Source: Candidatus Kapaibacterium sp. (lineage in GTDB: Bacteria > Bacteroidota > Ignavibacteria > Kapaibacteriales > UBA2268). From it: a stretch of 64,000 bases of DNA. The stretch spans positions 372,001-436,000 of the forward strand of contig JAMLHE010000001.1 of assembly GCA_023957315.1 (NCBI GenBank), given 5' to 3'. Position numbers and translations under genes: made by a program. The notes beneath the pieces are model-generated. The model worked only from the letters and a program-made list of their open reading frames with translations, ran no database searches and was not told the DNA's origin. The first letter of the stretch is position 1; the number at the start of each line of letters is the position of its first letter. Below are positions 26,581-34,910 of the stretch, piece by piece.

Positions 26581-27228
26581 ATGAAAAGAGTCTCGTTTTT
26601 TGTATTACTTGCTTCAATGTTTGCTTTTGTATCATGCGGTGAAAAGTTTGATGAGTTAAAAAAAGCTGCCGAGATTGTCGAAAAAGCCCCCGATATGGTA
26701 GAAAAGATGGAAAAATCTGCAAATGAATCCGAAAAGAGAATTCAAGAACGTCGTGCAAAGGGTGACACGCTATCAATCAAATTTACCGAATTAATGAAAT
26801 TTTTGCCTGAATCTATTGACGGTTATACACCCGGCAAACCCGAAGGACAGACTACAAACACTTACGGCTTCTCTTTTTCGACTGCTAAACATACTTTCAC
26901 AAAAGAAAATTCTGACGGAAGCACCGATAGAGTGACAATTGAATTGTTCGATTACAACCAAGGTCATGATTTCTTTGTCGGGCTGACCATGTGGACTTCT
27001 ATGGGTATGTCGTTTGAGGATACTAATGGATGGCAAAAAACATTCGACACCGGAATTGCTGACGTTTTTGCAATGGAAGATTACAAGTACGATGGTAAGA
27101 GAACTGCCCTTACATATGCTATAGGATATAGATTCTATTTGGCAATTAACGTGGAAAATGTTGAAGGGACTGACTTTGCTAAGAATTTGGCGAAAAAAGT
27201 GGACATGAAAACACTTGCGAAAATGTAA
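26581..27228 (+). CDS. Lipoprotein of unknown function
   Basis: The 215-residue product has a lipoprotein signal (MKRVSFFVLLASMFAFVSCG, Cys19). A short Lys/Glu-rich coiled-coil-like stretch follows (EKFDELKKAAEIVEKAPDMVEKMEK, about residues 21-60), and then a globular domain starting FTELMKFLPESIDGYTPGKP with aromatic strands such as YGFSFSTAKHTFTKE. Proteins of this look recur in Bacteroidota/Chlorobiota as short outer-membrane lipoproteins; no function is known to me. It stands alone and ends at a bidirectional terminator shared with the ribosomal operon. Confidence 0.7.
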   Translation: MKRVSFFVLLASMFAFVSCGEKFDELKKAAEIVEKAPDMVEKMEKSANESEKRIQERRAKGDTLSIKFTELMKFLPESIDGYTPGKPEGQTTNTYGFSFSTAKHTFTKENSDGSTDRVTIELFDYNQGHDFFVGLTMWTSMGMSFEDTNGWQKTFDTGIADVFAMEDYKYDGKRTALTYAIGYRFYLAINVENVEGTDFAKNLAKKVDMKTLAKM

Positions 27229-27303
27229 TTTCTGATTGGGAAATAAAGTTCGCTCCACAAATTCAATTAATATTTTGTAATAATAATAACATTTTGTGTG
27301 AAA

Positions 27304-27337
27304 AAAAAGAGACTGCCAATTGAGACAGTCTCTTTTT
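27304..27337. terminator. Bidirectional terminator
   Basis: AAAAAGAGACTG and CAGTCTCTTTTT form a 12-bp stem with a ten-base loop. A or T runs on both sides let it act for the lipoprotein gene on the plus strand and for rpsR on the minus strand. Confidence 0.9.
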
Positions 27338-27356
27338 AAATTTCGAGAAACGTATA

Positions 27357-27623
27357 TTATGCCAAATCTTGAGCGACAAATGGCACAAGAGCCAGATGAC
27401 GAGCATATTTGACAGCCGTTGCAATTTGACGTTGCTGATATGCAGTCAATCCTGTGATACGACGTGGCAAAATTTTGCCTTGGTCGTTAGTAAAACGAGT
27501 CAAAAACTTAGGGTCTAAGTAATCAACTACTTTAGAATCCTTCATAGGATTGATTTTCTTTTTACCGGTTTTCTTATTCGGCTTAAAAGAGGAGCCTGTT
27601 TGCATTGGATGAATAGCGTTCAT
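27357..27623 (-). CDS. rpsR: 30S ribosomal protein S18
   Basis: The 88-residue protein carries the S18 core: DYLDPKFLTRFTNDQGKILPRRITGLTAYQQRQIATAVKYAR. S18 binds 16S rRNA and S6 in the platform of the small subunit. The N-terminal 25 residues form a basic extension. Its ATG overlaps the TGA of rpmE (ATGA), which indicates translational coupling. In many bacteria rpsR sits between rpsF and rplI; here it follows rpmE instead. Confidence 0.97.
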   Translation of the reverse strand: MNAIHPMQTGSSFKPNKKTGKKKINPMKDSKVVDYLDPKFLTRFTNDQGKILPRRITGLTAYQQRQIATAVKYARHLALVPFVAQDLA

Positions 27624-27859
27624 TTCTTGACCTTCTTTGTTTCCATAATTTCTTGAGCACGTGACATACGCTTATTAAATCTGTCAACGCGACCGGCTGT
27701 ATCAACAAGAACTTGTTTGCCGGTGAAAAAGGGGTGTGATTTTGAGTCAATTTCCAAGACCATTTTTTCATTTTTGTAACAAGCACGAGTTTGGAAAACT
27801 GTGCCGTCGGTCATTTGAATATCAACTGTGCGATAAAAGGGATGAATGCCTTTCTTCAT
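27620..27859 (-). CDS. rpmE: 50S ribosomal protein L31
   Basis: The 79-residue protein shows the L31 signature MKKGIHPFYRTV ... SHPFFTGKQVLVDTAGRVDRFNKRM. Only one cysteine is present, so the four-cysteine zinc site of type-A L31 is missing; it is a zinc-independent form. It carries a basic C-terminal tail (QEIMETKKVKK). It overlaps rpsR by four bases and follows the 57-codon gene by nine bases. Confidence 0.96.
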   Translation of the reverse strand: MKKGIHPFYRTVDIQMTDGTVFQTRACYKNEKMVLEIDSKSHPFFTGKQVLVDTAGRVDRFNKRMSRAQEIMETKKVKK

Positions 27860-27868
27860 TGTCTAACC

Positions 27869-28042
27869 TTATTTACTTATGTCTAACTTATCTACTGAGT
27901 TAATGTCGTCAACCTTCATGAATTGTTCGATGAACTTCACGGAGCCGTCTTGGTCTTTGTAACCTTTGATTACTTTTACCACAGGTTTGTCGTCGCCTTT
28001 TTTCTTCTTCAGCTTATCGCCGAATGTTTGTGCTTTAGCCAT
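27869..28042 (-). CDS. Small basic protein of the rpmE-rpsR operon
   Basis: This short gene codes for 57 residues. It begins MAKAQTFGDKLKKKKGDD, continues KPVVKVIKGYKDQDGSVKF and ends with an acidic stretch VDDINSVDKLDISK. An AGGA lies eight bases before the ATG at 28042, and the stop lies nine bases before rpmE, so the three genes form one operon. The KVIKxxKxxxGxxxF pattern recalls the DUF4295 family of small Bacteroidota proteins encoded beside rpmB-rpmG. I infer a small ribosome-associated protein, but the homology is only suggested by pattern. Confidence 0.7.
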   Translation of the reverse strand: MAKAQTFGDKLKKKKGDDKPVVKVIKGYKDQDGSVKFIEQFMKVDDINSVDKLDISK

Positions 28043-28231
28043 TTTTTATGTCCTTTGAACTTATCAAGTTTATAGAACTACAAAAATAATAAGAACTTAT
28101 CGAATTGCAAAAATATATTTCACTTTTTTTTAAAATCGTGCAAAAAAAATTCTTTTGCAACCAATTTTGACTTGCTGTGTATTTAACATGAAATCAAAAA
28201 TTACATTGTTAATAATATAGGAGAATTTATA

Positions 28232-30532
28232 ATGTCATATTTTTACCAAAAAATCACGGTTTTAGTTGCGATTGCATTATTTGCATTAGCCAACATAAAT
28301 ACAATACAGGCGGAAGATTTGAAAGCGCCCCGATTTGAACATGCTGACGGCAAAATATTCAAAGAAGTTGATGATACTATCACAGCAATAGTAAACTTAG
28401 GCTGGGTGGACGAGAATACGAACCTTGAAGGATTTGGATTATACGTTTATTACGGTGAAAGTAAAGACTATGATGATTTCACTTTGTACAAGAAAATTGA
28501 TTTGAAAGACGAGAGTTTGAACCACCAAAAACATTACTTCCAATACCTGATTCGGGAATTTGTTTCCGAATCAAAAATAGTTTCATTTTATATCACTTCT
28601 TACGCCGGTGGGCATGAATCTGAAGGCTCAGGAATTAAGATTGTAAAGTTGAAACAAGCAAATCAGAACCACAATCAATTTCTGATAGTAGGCAAACCGG
28701 CACACAAAGCTGCAATTGGCGAAGAATATGCATTTGAGTTTAAAATCGAAGCAAATGTCGATTACACAGACTTAGAAATCAAGTTAGAACATTCTCCTGA
28801 AGGTGCGGTGCTTGATGTCGAGAATATGATTGTGAAATGGACTCCAACCAAAGGTGGTAATTATACTTTTGTTCTTTATGCTACAGCAAAATCTGAAGAA
28901 GGTGACTTACATGCAAAATTCTCGTGGACTGTGGAAGTTATGCATTGCAAAGTGCCCGCTATTGTATCGGGCGAAGTAGTTGACGAAGACGGTACACTTG
29001 TAGAATTTGGTACTGCTATGCTATTTTGGACTGACGGAACGAACGGCAGAGAGGGTAAATTCCATAGAGTTTACGATGCTCGCATTGTCGAAGGTAAATA
29101 TGAATTCAAAGGCGTTGATGCCGGAGAATATTATTTGCAAATAAGTGCATATACAAAACATCAAAAAGCATATCATCCCGTATGGTACAAAAATGCTACC
29201 AACTTTATGGACGCAACTCCAATAGAAATTGAATGTGGCGAAACTTATGAATTTGATTTTGTAGTCGAACCGGTCAAAGAACCAGAATTCTTTAAAGTAT
29301 CAGGTAAAGTGCTTGATGCCGAAACACTCGAACCAATCAAGTGGTCTTACGTTAAGTTCATCGGTATGGATAGTCGCAATCATAATTACAATTTGGAAGT
29401 CGTTACGAACCATTTCGGCGAGTATTCCATTAAATTGCCCGAAGCCGAATACATTGTTTTTGCTCATGCTCTGAAGCCAAACTCAGGTGCAATGACAAAT
29501 CAATATTTGCCGCAATATTACAATTTGGCGAACAATATCCAAGATGCTACAATTCTTGTTGTCAACGAAAATATCTCGGGAATTGACTTTGCACTCGATA
29601 GAGTACCTACTTATGAGAATTCAATCAAAGGAAAAGTTGTAAGTGTTGATGATATTAATCTAAAAGATGTAGTTGTAAGTGCATATTGTACTGACCCGGG
29701 TAATCAGAACGAAAAATTCAGATTCTATAGCAAATCTGCAGTGACTGATGAAAACGGCAACTTCGAAATCGAAAACTTAATGCCCGGTACTTATATTTTA
29801 TATGCTAATACGAGAGATAAAATCTATATGCCGGGATTCTATGTAGTAGGTAAAGAAGTATCAGCTAAGTGGAAAGATGCTACTGAATTTGAAGTAGAAG
29901 AAGAAGGCGCCTTCGGTCCTTATACTTTGACACTTCCGATATTTGAAAAAGTTCATGGCAACGGCAGAATAAAGGGAATCGTCAGAGAAAGAACAGGCAG
30001 TATCAAATCCGGCAATGACGAATTACAAGGTGCAAAAGGACTAAACGGAGCAAATGTATATATTTTCGATATGCAGAACAATCCTGTGAAAAGCGTTAAT
30101 ACGGATGAATTCGGTAATTTTGAATTGAACCAAATCCCGAACGGCAAATACACAATCGTTTTGGATAAAGTTGGATTCCACCCGTTTAGCTATGAAGTTG
30201 ATTTGACTACCGACAACAATGACCTCAGCAAAGAAGTCGAAATGTCGCCTATTTCCACTTCAAGCGTAAGCACAATCTTCAAAATTGAAACTACAGTATT
30301 CCCTAATCCTGTTAGCGATTTGCTAAATATTCAATTTGAATCCGCTGCGGGTGTTGCGAATATTAAACTTGCTGCATATACAGGTGCTACTTATCTGAAT
30401 GAATCACTTCAAACAATTGACGGACAAAACAATATCAGCTATTCCATCAAAAATATTCCGCAAGGAATCTATTTCTTGACAATTGATTTGAATGGAAGTA
30501 TTATGGTTACTCCGCTTGTAATCAGCAAATAA
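28232..30532 (+). CDS. T9SS-sorted multi-domain secreted protein
   Basis: The 766-residue protein starts with a signal peptide and has an N-terminal fibronectin-like region, a cadherin-like domain (about 145-240), and at least four carboxypeptidase-regulatory-like beta-sandwich domains (for example VSGEVVDEDGTLVEFGTAML, VSGKVLDAETLEPIKWSY, IKGKVVSVDDINLKDVVVSA, IKGIVRER). It ends in a type A T9SS sorting domain (TTVFPNPVSDLLNIQFES ... GIYFLTIDLNG). It is expected to cross the outer membrane by T9SS and stay on the surface or be released. No catalytic motif is seen. It is divergent from the ribosomal operon and ends at a clear terminator. Confidence 0.88.
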   Translation: MSYFYQKITVLVAIALFALANINTIQAEDLKAPRFEHADGKIFKEVDDTITAIVNLGWVDENTNLEGFGLYVYYGESKDYDDFTLYKKIDLKDESLNHQKHYFQYLIREFVSESKIVSFYITSYAGGHESEGSGIKIVKLKQANQNHNQFLIVGKPAHKAAIGEEYAFEFKIEANVDYTDLEIKLEHSPEGAVLDVENMIVKWTPTKGGNYTFVLYATAKSEEGDLHAKFSWTVEVMHCKVPAIVSGEVVDEDGTLVEFGTAMLFWTDGTNGREGKFHRVYDARIVEGKYEFKGVDAGEYYLQISAYTKHQKAYHPVWYKNATNFMDATPIEIECGETYEFDFVVEPVKEPEFFKVSGKVLDAETLEPIKWSYVKFIGMDSRNHNYNLEVVTNHFGEYSIKLPEAEYIVFAHALKPNSGAMTNQYLPQYYNLANNIQDATILVVNENISGIDFALDRVPTYENSIKGKVVSVDDINLKDVVVSAYCTDPGNQNEKFRFYSKSAVTDENGNFEIENLMPGTYILYANTRDKIYMPGFYVVGKEVSAKWKDATEFEVEEEGAFGPYTLTLPIFEKVHGNGRIKGIVRERTGSIKSGNDELQGAKGLNGANVYIFDMQNNPVKSVNTDEFGNFELNQIPNGKYTIVLDKVGFHPFSYEVDLTTDNNDLSKEVEMSPISTSSVSTIFKIETTVFPNPVSDLLNIQFESAAGVANIKLAAYTGATYLNESLQTIDGQNNISYSIKNIPQGIYFLTIDLNGSIMVTPLVISK

Positions 30533-30551
30533 GCTGATTTTATGTTCTTAC

Positions 30552-30583
30552 AATGGTCGGTATTCTAATGAGTGCCGACCATT
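30552..30583 (+). terminator. Intrinsic terminator after T9SS gene
   Basis: AATGGTCGG and CCGACCATT form a 9-bp stem with a 14-base loop, followed by T residues (TTTTTATTT) on the plus strand. It lies about 20 bases past the stop of the T9SS gene. Confidence 0.8.
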
Positions 30584-30585
30584 TT

Positions 30586-31650
30586 TTATTTGCGTTTGAA
30601 CCAGAAAGAGCAGGCAGAAGGGTTAAATTCCTCGAAAAGATTCGGAGTAGTAAGCAAATTCTTCATATCATTTTCGTAATCTCGCGTCAGATGATTTTGC
30701 GGAACCATGATTTCATACTTATCGTTGAACATCAAGAAAGATTCGAGCAAATACTGTTCGTTCCAAAATGAATGAGCATCCACAAGCCACTTTGCAGGAT
30801 AATTTCGCGGATAGAAAATGTCATGGATTTGCACATACACACCACTATTCAATGCAGGGATTACAGTGTGATATTCGTGTAAAACGTCGCCTTCGGGTCT
30901 GATTTGGTGCGATGAATCAATAAATAAGATGTCATTGGCTTTCAAGCTCGAAAACAAATCCGGATTGCAATCTTCGATTTTGTTTCTAATTACTTCGATG
31001 CCCATTTTTTCGAGCCATTGATTTTCAAAAGGCTCAATGCAAATCAATTTCCCTGCGTAATCAGATTGCTCTTCCTTATTTTTTTGGATTGCAAGGTGAG
31101 CCACTTTGCTCGAAAATCCGGAGCCAACTTCAAGCACCGTATTAGGCTTCAAGTTCCGAATCATCAGATAGTAGAGTTCGGCTTCTTGAGGCAGAAAGAA
31201 CTGAAATCTCTCGGGTCTGTCGTCGTTGAGCAAAGATTCGAAATCTATTTGAGCAATTTCATCCTTATATTTCAAATCGTTTATGAAATTAAGAATATCG
31301 GGAATATTCATGGAAATATGCGGATTGGGCTTTGCCTCATCTAATGATTTAAGTTCGAGCACATTTGGCAGCGGTTCGTAATAGTGGTTAGTAACAGGTA
31401 CTACTCCCACTTTGCGAAAAATAGACCTACTGACAGGCATTCGGGCTATACCTTTCATCCTGATAAAATAGAAATATTTTGCTGCTACAAAAGCAAACGG
31501 CGACATGACTAAATCTATCAATCGTATCGCCGTATTTTTGGATTTTGTGAGAAGTTTTTTCAATTTAAAAATTTTGTTATATTTTTTAAATAATTTAAAT
31601 TCAAGCAATTTCGCCCATGACAATCGGATTATGCTTGGAAACCGCATCAA
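30586..31650 (-). CDS. Class I SAM-dependent methyltransferase
   Basis: The protein of up to 354 residues has a Rossmann methyltransferase core in its second half: motif I VLEVGSGFSSKVAHLA, an acidic strand end LICIEPF, and NDILFIDSSHQIRPEGDVLHEY as in the Methyltransf_24 type. The first 130 residues contain a basic stretch and one hydrophobic segment (VMSPFAFVAAKYFYFI) that may touch the membrane. The start is unsure: from 31650 it overlaps purM by 50 bases. A later TTG near 31604 would leave only a short overlap. Glycan or lipid modification is possible, but the acceptor is unknown. Confidence 0.75.
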   Translation of the reverse strand: MMRFPSIIRLSWAKLLEFKLFKKYNKIFKLKKLLTKSKNTAIRLIDLVMSPFAFVAAKYFYFIRMKGIARMPVSRSIFRKVGVVPVTNHYYEPLPNVLELKSLDEAKPNPHISMNIPDILNFINDLKYKDEIAQIDFESLLNDDRPERFQFFLPQEAELYYLMIRNLKPNTVLEVGSGFSSKVAHLAIQKNKEEQSDYAGKLICIEPFENQWLEKMGIEVIRNKIEDCNPDLFSSLKANDILFIDSSHQIRPEGDVLHEYHTVIPALNSGVYVQIHDIFYPRNYPAKWLVDAHSFWNEQYLLESFLMFNDKYEIMVPQNHLTRDYENDMKNLLTTPNLFEEFNPSACSFWFKRK

Positions 31651-32590
31651 TCACAATATCGGCATTATTTTTACTTGCAACCAAAATCATTCCGATTCCC
31701 AGATTAAAGGCTTTTCTCATTTCTTGGTTGTTAATGCTGCCTGATTTTTGGATTAACTTGAAAATATGAAGAATTTCCCAACTGTTCCAATCAATCTTGA
31801 GTTTCATGCCATCAGGAACGATTCGATTTGTGTTACCTTCAATTCCGCCGCCTGTAATGTGCGAAATGCCTGTCAGCGATTCCGATTCTACAAGTGGGAG
31901 AACTTCATTAAGATATGACTTGTGAACCGCTAAGAGAGCTTCCCCAATTGTGGTGTCTAATTCATCAATATAATCATTGTGCTTGAATTTGTCCAAGAGA
32001 ACTGCCCTTGCAAGCGAGTAACCGTTGGTATGCAATCCTGATGAAGTGAGCCCGATGAGGACATCACCTTTTTGGATTTTCGAGCCATTGACAATTTTTT
32101 TCTTATCGACAACGCCTACAATAGTGCCAGATATGTCATATTCGCCCGGATTGTAGAGCGAGGGCATTTCCGCTGTCTCGCCACCGATTAGAGCACAATT
32201 ATTTTCGAGGCAACTGGTGACAAATCCTGAAATAACTTGCTCTGCAATTACAGGTTCTAATTTACCCGTTGCAAAATAATCAAGGAAAAACAAGGGTTTG
32301 GCGCCGCAACACAGTATATCATTCACACAGTGATTGACCAAACAGCGTCCGACAGTATTATGAATACCTGTCAAAAAAGCTATTTTTAATTTTGTACCGA
32401 CACCGTCAGTACTCGCAACCAAAATCGGATGCTCGAATTCATCAAATTTTGCATCATAAAAACCACCGAAAAGCCCAATGTTCGAGAGCACTTTCTCATT
32501 GTGAGTAGAGCGTACCAGAGGTTTTATTCTGTCAACTGTTTCTTCGCCGGCGGCAATATCAACGCCGGACTGTTTATAAGTAAATCCCAT
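31601..32590 (-). CDS. purM: Phosphoribosylformylglycinamidine cyclo-ligase
   Basis: Catalyses ATP-dependent ring closure of FGAM to AIR, the fifth step of purine synthesis. The 329-residue length fits. Signature stretches are seen: YKQSGVDIAAGEETVDRIKP, GGFYDAKF, VASTDGVGTKLKIAF, HCVNDILCCGAKPLFFLDYFATG, GGETAEMPSLY and SGLHTNGYSLAR. The last 50 bases overlap the possible start of the methyltransferase gene. purK lies about 21 kb away, so purine genes are scattered here. Confidence 0.96.
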   Translation of the reverse strand: MGFTYKQSGVDIAAGEETVDRIKPLVRSTHNEKVLSNIGLFGGFYDAKFDEFEHPILVASTDGVGTKLKIAFLTGIHNTVGRCLVNHCVNDILCCGAKPLFFLDYFATGKLEPVIAEQVISGFVTSCLENNCALIGGETAEMPSLYNPGEYDISGTIVGVVDKKKIVNGSKIQKGDVLIGLTSSGLHTNGYSLARAVLLDKFKHNDYIDELDTTIGEALLAVHKSYLNEVLPLVESESLTGISHITGGGIEGNTNRIVPDGMKLKIDWNSWEILHIFKLIQKSGSINNQEMRKAFNLGIGMILVASKNNADIVIDAVSKHNPIVMGEIA

Positions 32591-32595
32591 TTTCT

Positions 32596-33495
32596 TTAAA
32601 TTTTATATCCTATTCCAATAGCGAGAACATGTTTTAGTTGTAGTGCGGGACCAATCGTTCCGTTGTCCCTTGTAACGTTAATATTGTGGTCATAAATCAT
32701 TTCAACCGAAATAGAAGCATTCATATACTTGTTGATTTTGAATGTCATCAAAGTCTCAGAATTAACAACCATTGTAGTGAAATGTTCGTAGGGTGCAAAT
32801 ATAGTCAGCCTTGATTTGAAATTGATATTTTCATATACCTTTCTTTCGTATTGCAAAGCCATAGTAGCACCAAGTTCGCTTTTAATATTTTTGCCGGGTT
32901 CGACCCCGTAAGCTCCCTGTGCGGAAAGAGTATCATCAAGAACGAAGATAATTCGGTTAGAAATTGGGGAAAGATACAACTGAAAATAATCATCAGGTTT
33001 GTAGCTCATCCCAAGCCCAACATTTAGATAGCCCGGAGACATAAAATTGGATATATACAGGTATTCGCCGGTAATGGCATCAATTTTATCGTAGTTGTAG
33101 CCTTTAGTAAATTGAGTTCTAAAGTCGAGCAGGGCGCTATATTCTAATGATTTTGCAGCTTTGTAGCCATAATTAGACACCAATATCAATCTATCATCGC
33201 TTTTACGAAGTCCAAATTTGCCTAATTTAGTCATACCATAAGCCATTTCGAGCGAATTTTGAAAACTCGAATTTTCCTTTTTCATATTGGCATGAAGATT
33301 TAGGAGGCTACTGACATTGATAGCATTTTGACCGCCACCTGCCCAATTGCTCAATCCTGTATTTGAAAAATTTAAACCAATGAACATACCTTTATCCCAA
33401 GTAGAATCAGAGGCTGCCACATTGGCATCTTGAGAATAAACAAAATAATTAAGAAACAAAAAAGTAATCAATAGTGTTAAAAAGATTTTTAGCAT
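32596..33495 (-). CDS. DUF3078 outer-membrane protein
   Basis: The 299-residue protein has a signal peptide and the DUF3078 pattern: STWDKGMFIGLNFSNTGLSNWAGGGQN, followed by alternating strands (NSLEMAYGMTKLG, LILVSNYGYKAA, YSALLDFRTQF, YLNVGLGMSYKPDDYFQLYLSPISNR) and a final LAIGIGYKI. The family is limited mainly to Bacteroidota and predicted to form an outer-membrane barrel; the function is unknown. It lies five bases upstream of purM and 26 bases after the lipoprotein gene, so co-transcription is likely. Confidence 0.85.
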   Translation of the reverse strand: MLKIFLTLLITFLFLNYFVYSQDANVAASDSTWDKGMFIGLNFSNTGLSNWAGGGQNAINVSSLLNLHANMKKENSSFQNSLEMAYGMTKLGKFGLRKSDDRLILVSNYGYKAAKSLEYSALLDFRTQFTKGYNYDKIDAITGEYLYISNFMSPGYLNVGLGMSYKPDDYFQLYLSPISNRIIFVLDDTLSAQGAYGVEPGKNIKSELGATMALQYERKVYENINFKSRLTIFAPYEHFTTMVVNSETLMTFKINKYMNASISVEMIYDHNINVTRDNGTIGPALQLKHVLAIGIGYKI

Positions 33496-33521
33496 AGTTT
33501 TATTATGTGTTGTTAAAAATA

Positions 33522-34385
33522 TTATTTTCCATCAATCATAATTATAAGTCTCTTGTCTGATTTCCAGACTATTTCGGGACTTTTAATTTTGAGATAGACA
33601 TCTCCGCTGGCTTCTTCGACAAGTTCAATCAATCTTTTCGGATGTGATGAAACGAGTTCCTTTATTTTTTGCCCTTTGGGGAAATGCAAAATAGTATCCT
33701 TGATAATATCAATTTTGTAGAATTCCAACAGATTAGCATTTGCATTCGGCACATATTTGCCGCCAATTCCCAAGAAACCTTCGCCTTCCATCAAAATGAC
33801 GCTTCTTTCTTTCAAAACGCGTTCAGTACCATAAGTATAATATGCTGTGTTCTTCTGGATTACAGTTTCTTCAGCAAATTGTTCAGCACGTACTTTTCCT
33901 TCAATCGCAACATCACGTTCGCCACGAACAATCGCAATTTCAGTTTCCAATTGGGCGAGTCGTACCCTTTGGCTTTCAATAACTCTGTCTTTTTCAACAA
34001 TTATGCTTTCCAAAACTTTCAATTTTTCGGCTAATACTTTATTCTCGCCGGAAAGTTTTTTAAGCTGTGATTGGAGTTTATCAATATCTTCGCTTTTACT
34101 TTTCAATTGGAAGGAAAGGTATTCGATTTTTTGCATAATCTCAGCCTCGAGATTGTAAGATTCGGATGTGGTAGGTACTTGAGCAAGTTTTGCTAACTCG
34201 TCATCAATTTGGTTAATGATTCTAACTGCCGAAGCATAGTTTTTGAGAATACTATCCTGAACAGCAGAAAACTCCTTTTCTTTGCTCATTTCATCAGAAA
34301 ATGACTCTTCAGGTTTGTCGCCACTTTGGTCGCATGAGACTATAAAGATAACTAACATCATAAAAAGATGTAAGAACTTTTTCAT
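33522..34385 (-). CDS. Coiled-coil lipoprotein
   Basis: The 287-residue product has a lipoprotein signal (MKKFLHLFMMLVIFIVSCD, Cys18). A long coiled coil follows from about residue 35 to 165 (heptads such as EAEIMQKIEYLSFQLKSK and VIESQRVRLAQLETEIAI). The C-terminal globular part contains LMEGEGFLGIGGKYVPNANAN, DTILHFPKGQKIKELVSSHP and VYLKIKSPEIVW. This plan is seen in Bacteroidota envelope lipoproteins of unknown role. It overlaps the preceding gene by four bases (ATGA), showing translational coupling with the bitopic protein at 34382. Confidence 0.75.
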   Translation of the reverse strand: MKKFLHLFMMLVIFIVSCDQSGDKPEESFSDEMSKEKEFSAVQDSILKNYASAVRIINQIDDELAKLAQVPTTSESYNLEAEIMQKIEYLSFQLKSKSEDIDKLQSQLKKLSGENKVLAEKLKVLESIIVEKDRVIESQRVRLAQLETEIAIVRGERDVAIEGKVRAEQFAEETVIQKNTAYYTYGTERVLKERSVILMEGEGFLGIGGKYVPNANANLLEFYKIDIIKDTILHFPKGQKIKELVSSHPKRLIELVEEASGDVYLKIKSPEIVWKSDKRLIIMIDGK

Positions 34386-34897
34386 TTACTCTCCTCTATT
34401 AAATTATACTTAACTGCACGCGTCGAATCGGAAGTCGTAAGGCTAATCCTGCCATCTCTGCGGGCTGAGAATTTCAAAATCCCGAGAGCATCTGCATTGA
34501 TTTCGCGAAGTTGCAAATCTATATATCCAACCCCGCGAAGCTTTTTGCCTGCACCGATGTTCAACACAAAATCGTAAGAAAGATTGTCTTGGTCAATGTT
34601 TTTGATTTCGAGCATCACAGCCTCTATGCTGCCGTCCATTGACTCACGAGTTCCGTGATAAAACTTTGCGAAATCGTTGAGAGTGATTTGGTAATAATCT
34701 GCTTTCAATTCATCGGGTTTAGTAAGGTCAAGCATTTCTTCGCTCTCTTCAATCGGCACAGATACTGTCTGAAAAGTTGTAGTATCCTTAACCAGAAATA
34801 TCAACATTGCCGCAACCAAAAGTAAAGTGGCAGATATAATTATCAACCAAATTGCTATTTGTTTGTTCTTATAGAACGGTTGCTTTGTTTCATTCAT
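34382..34897 (-). CDS. Single-pass membrane protein
   Basis: The 171-residue protein has one N-terminal membrane segment (about residues 15-37) and a periplasmic domain of about 130 residues with YYQITLNDFAKFYHGTRESMDG and RGVGYIDLQLREINADALGILKFSARRDG. The family is not recognised. It is coupled by a four-base overlap to the coiled-coil lipoprotein downstream and starts 13 bases after pepP on the same strand. The pair probably acts together in the envelope (inference from gene order). Confidence 0.65.
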   Translation of the reverse strand: MNETKQPFYKNKQIAIWLIIISATLLLVAAMLIFLVKDTTTFQTVSVPIEESEEMLDLTKPDELKADYYQITLNDFAKFYHGTRESMDGSIEAVMLEIKNIDQDNLSYDFVLNIGAGKKLRGVGYIDLQLREINADALGILKFSARRDGRISLTTSDSTRAVKYNLIEESK

Positions 34898-34910
34898 ATA
34901 AAATTCTTTA

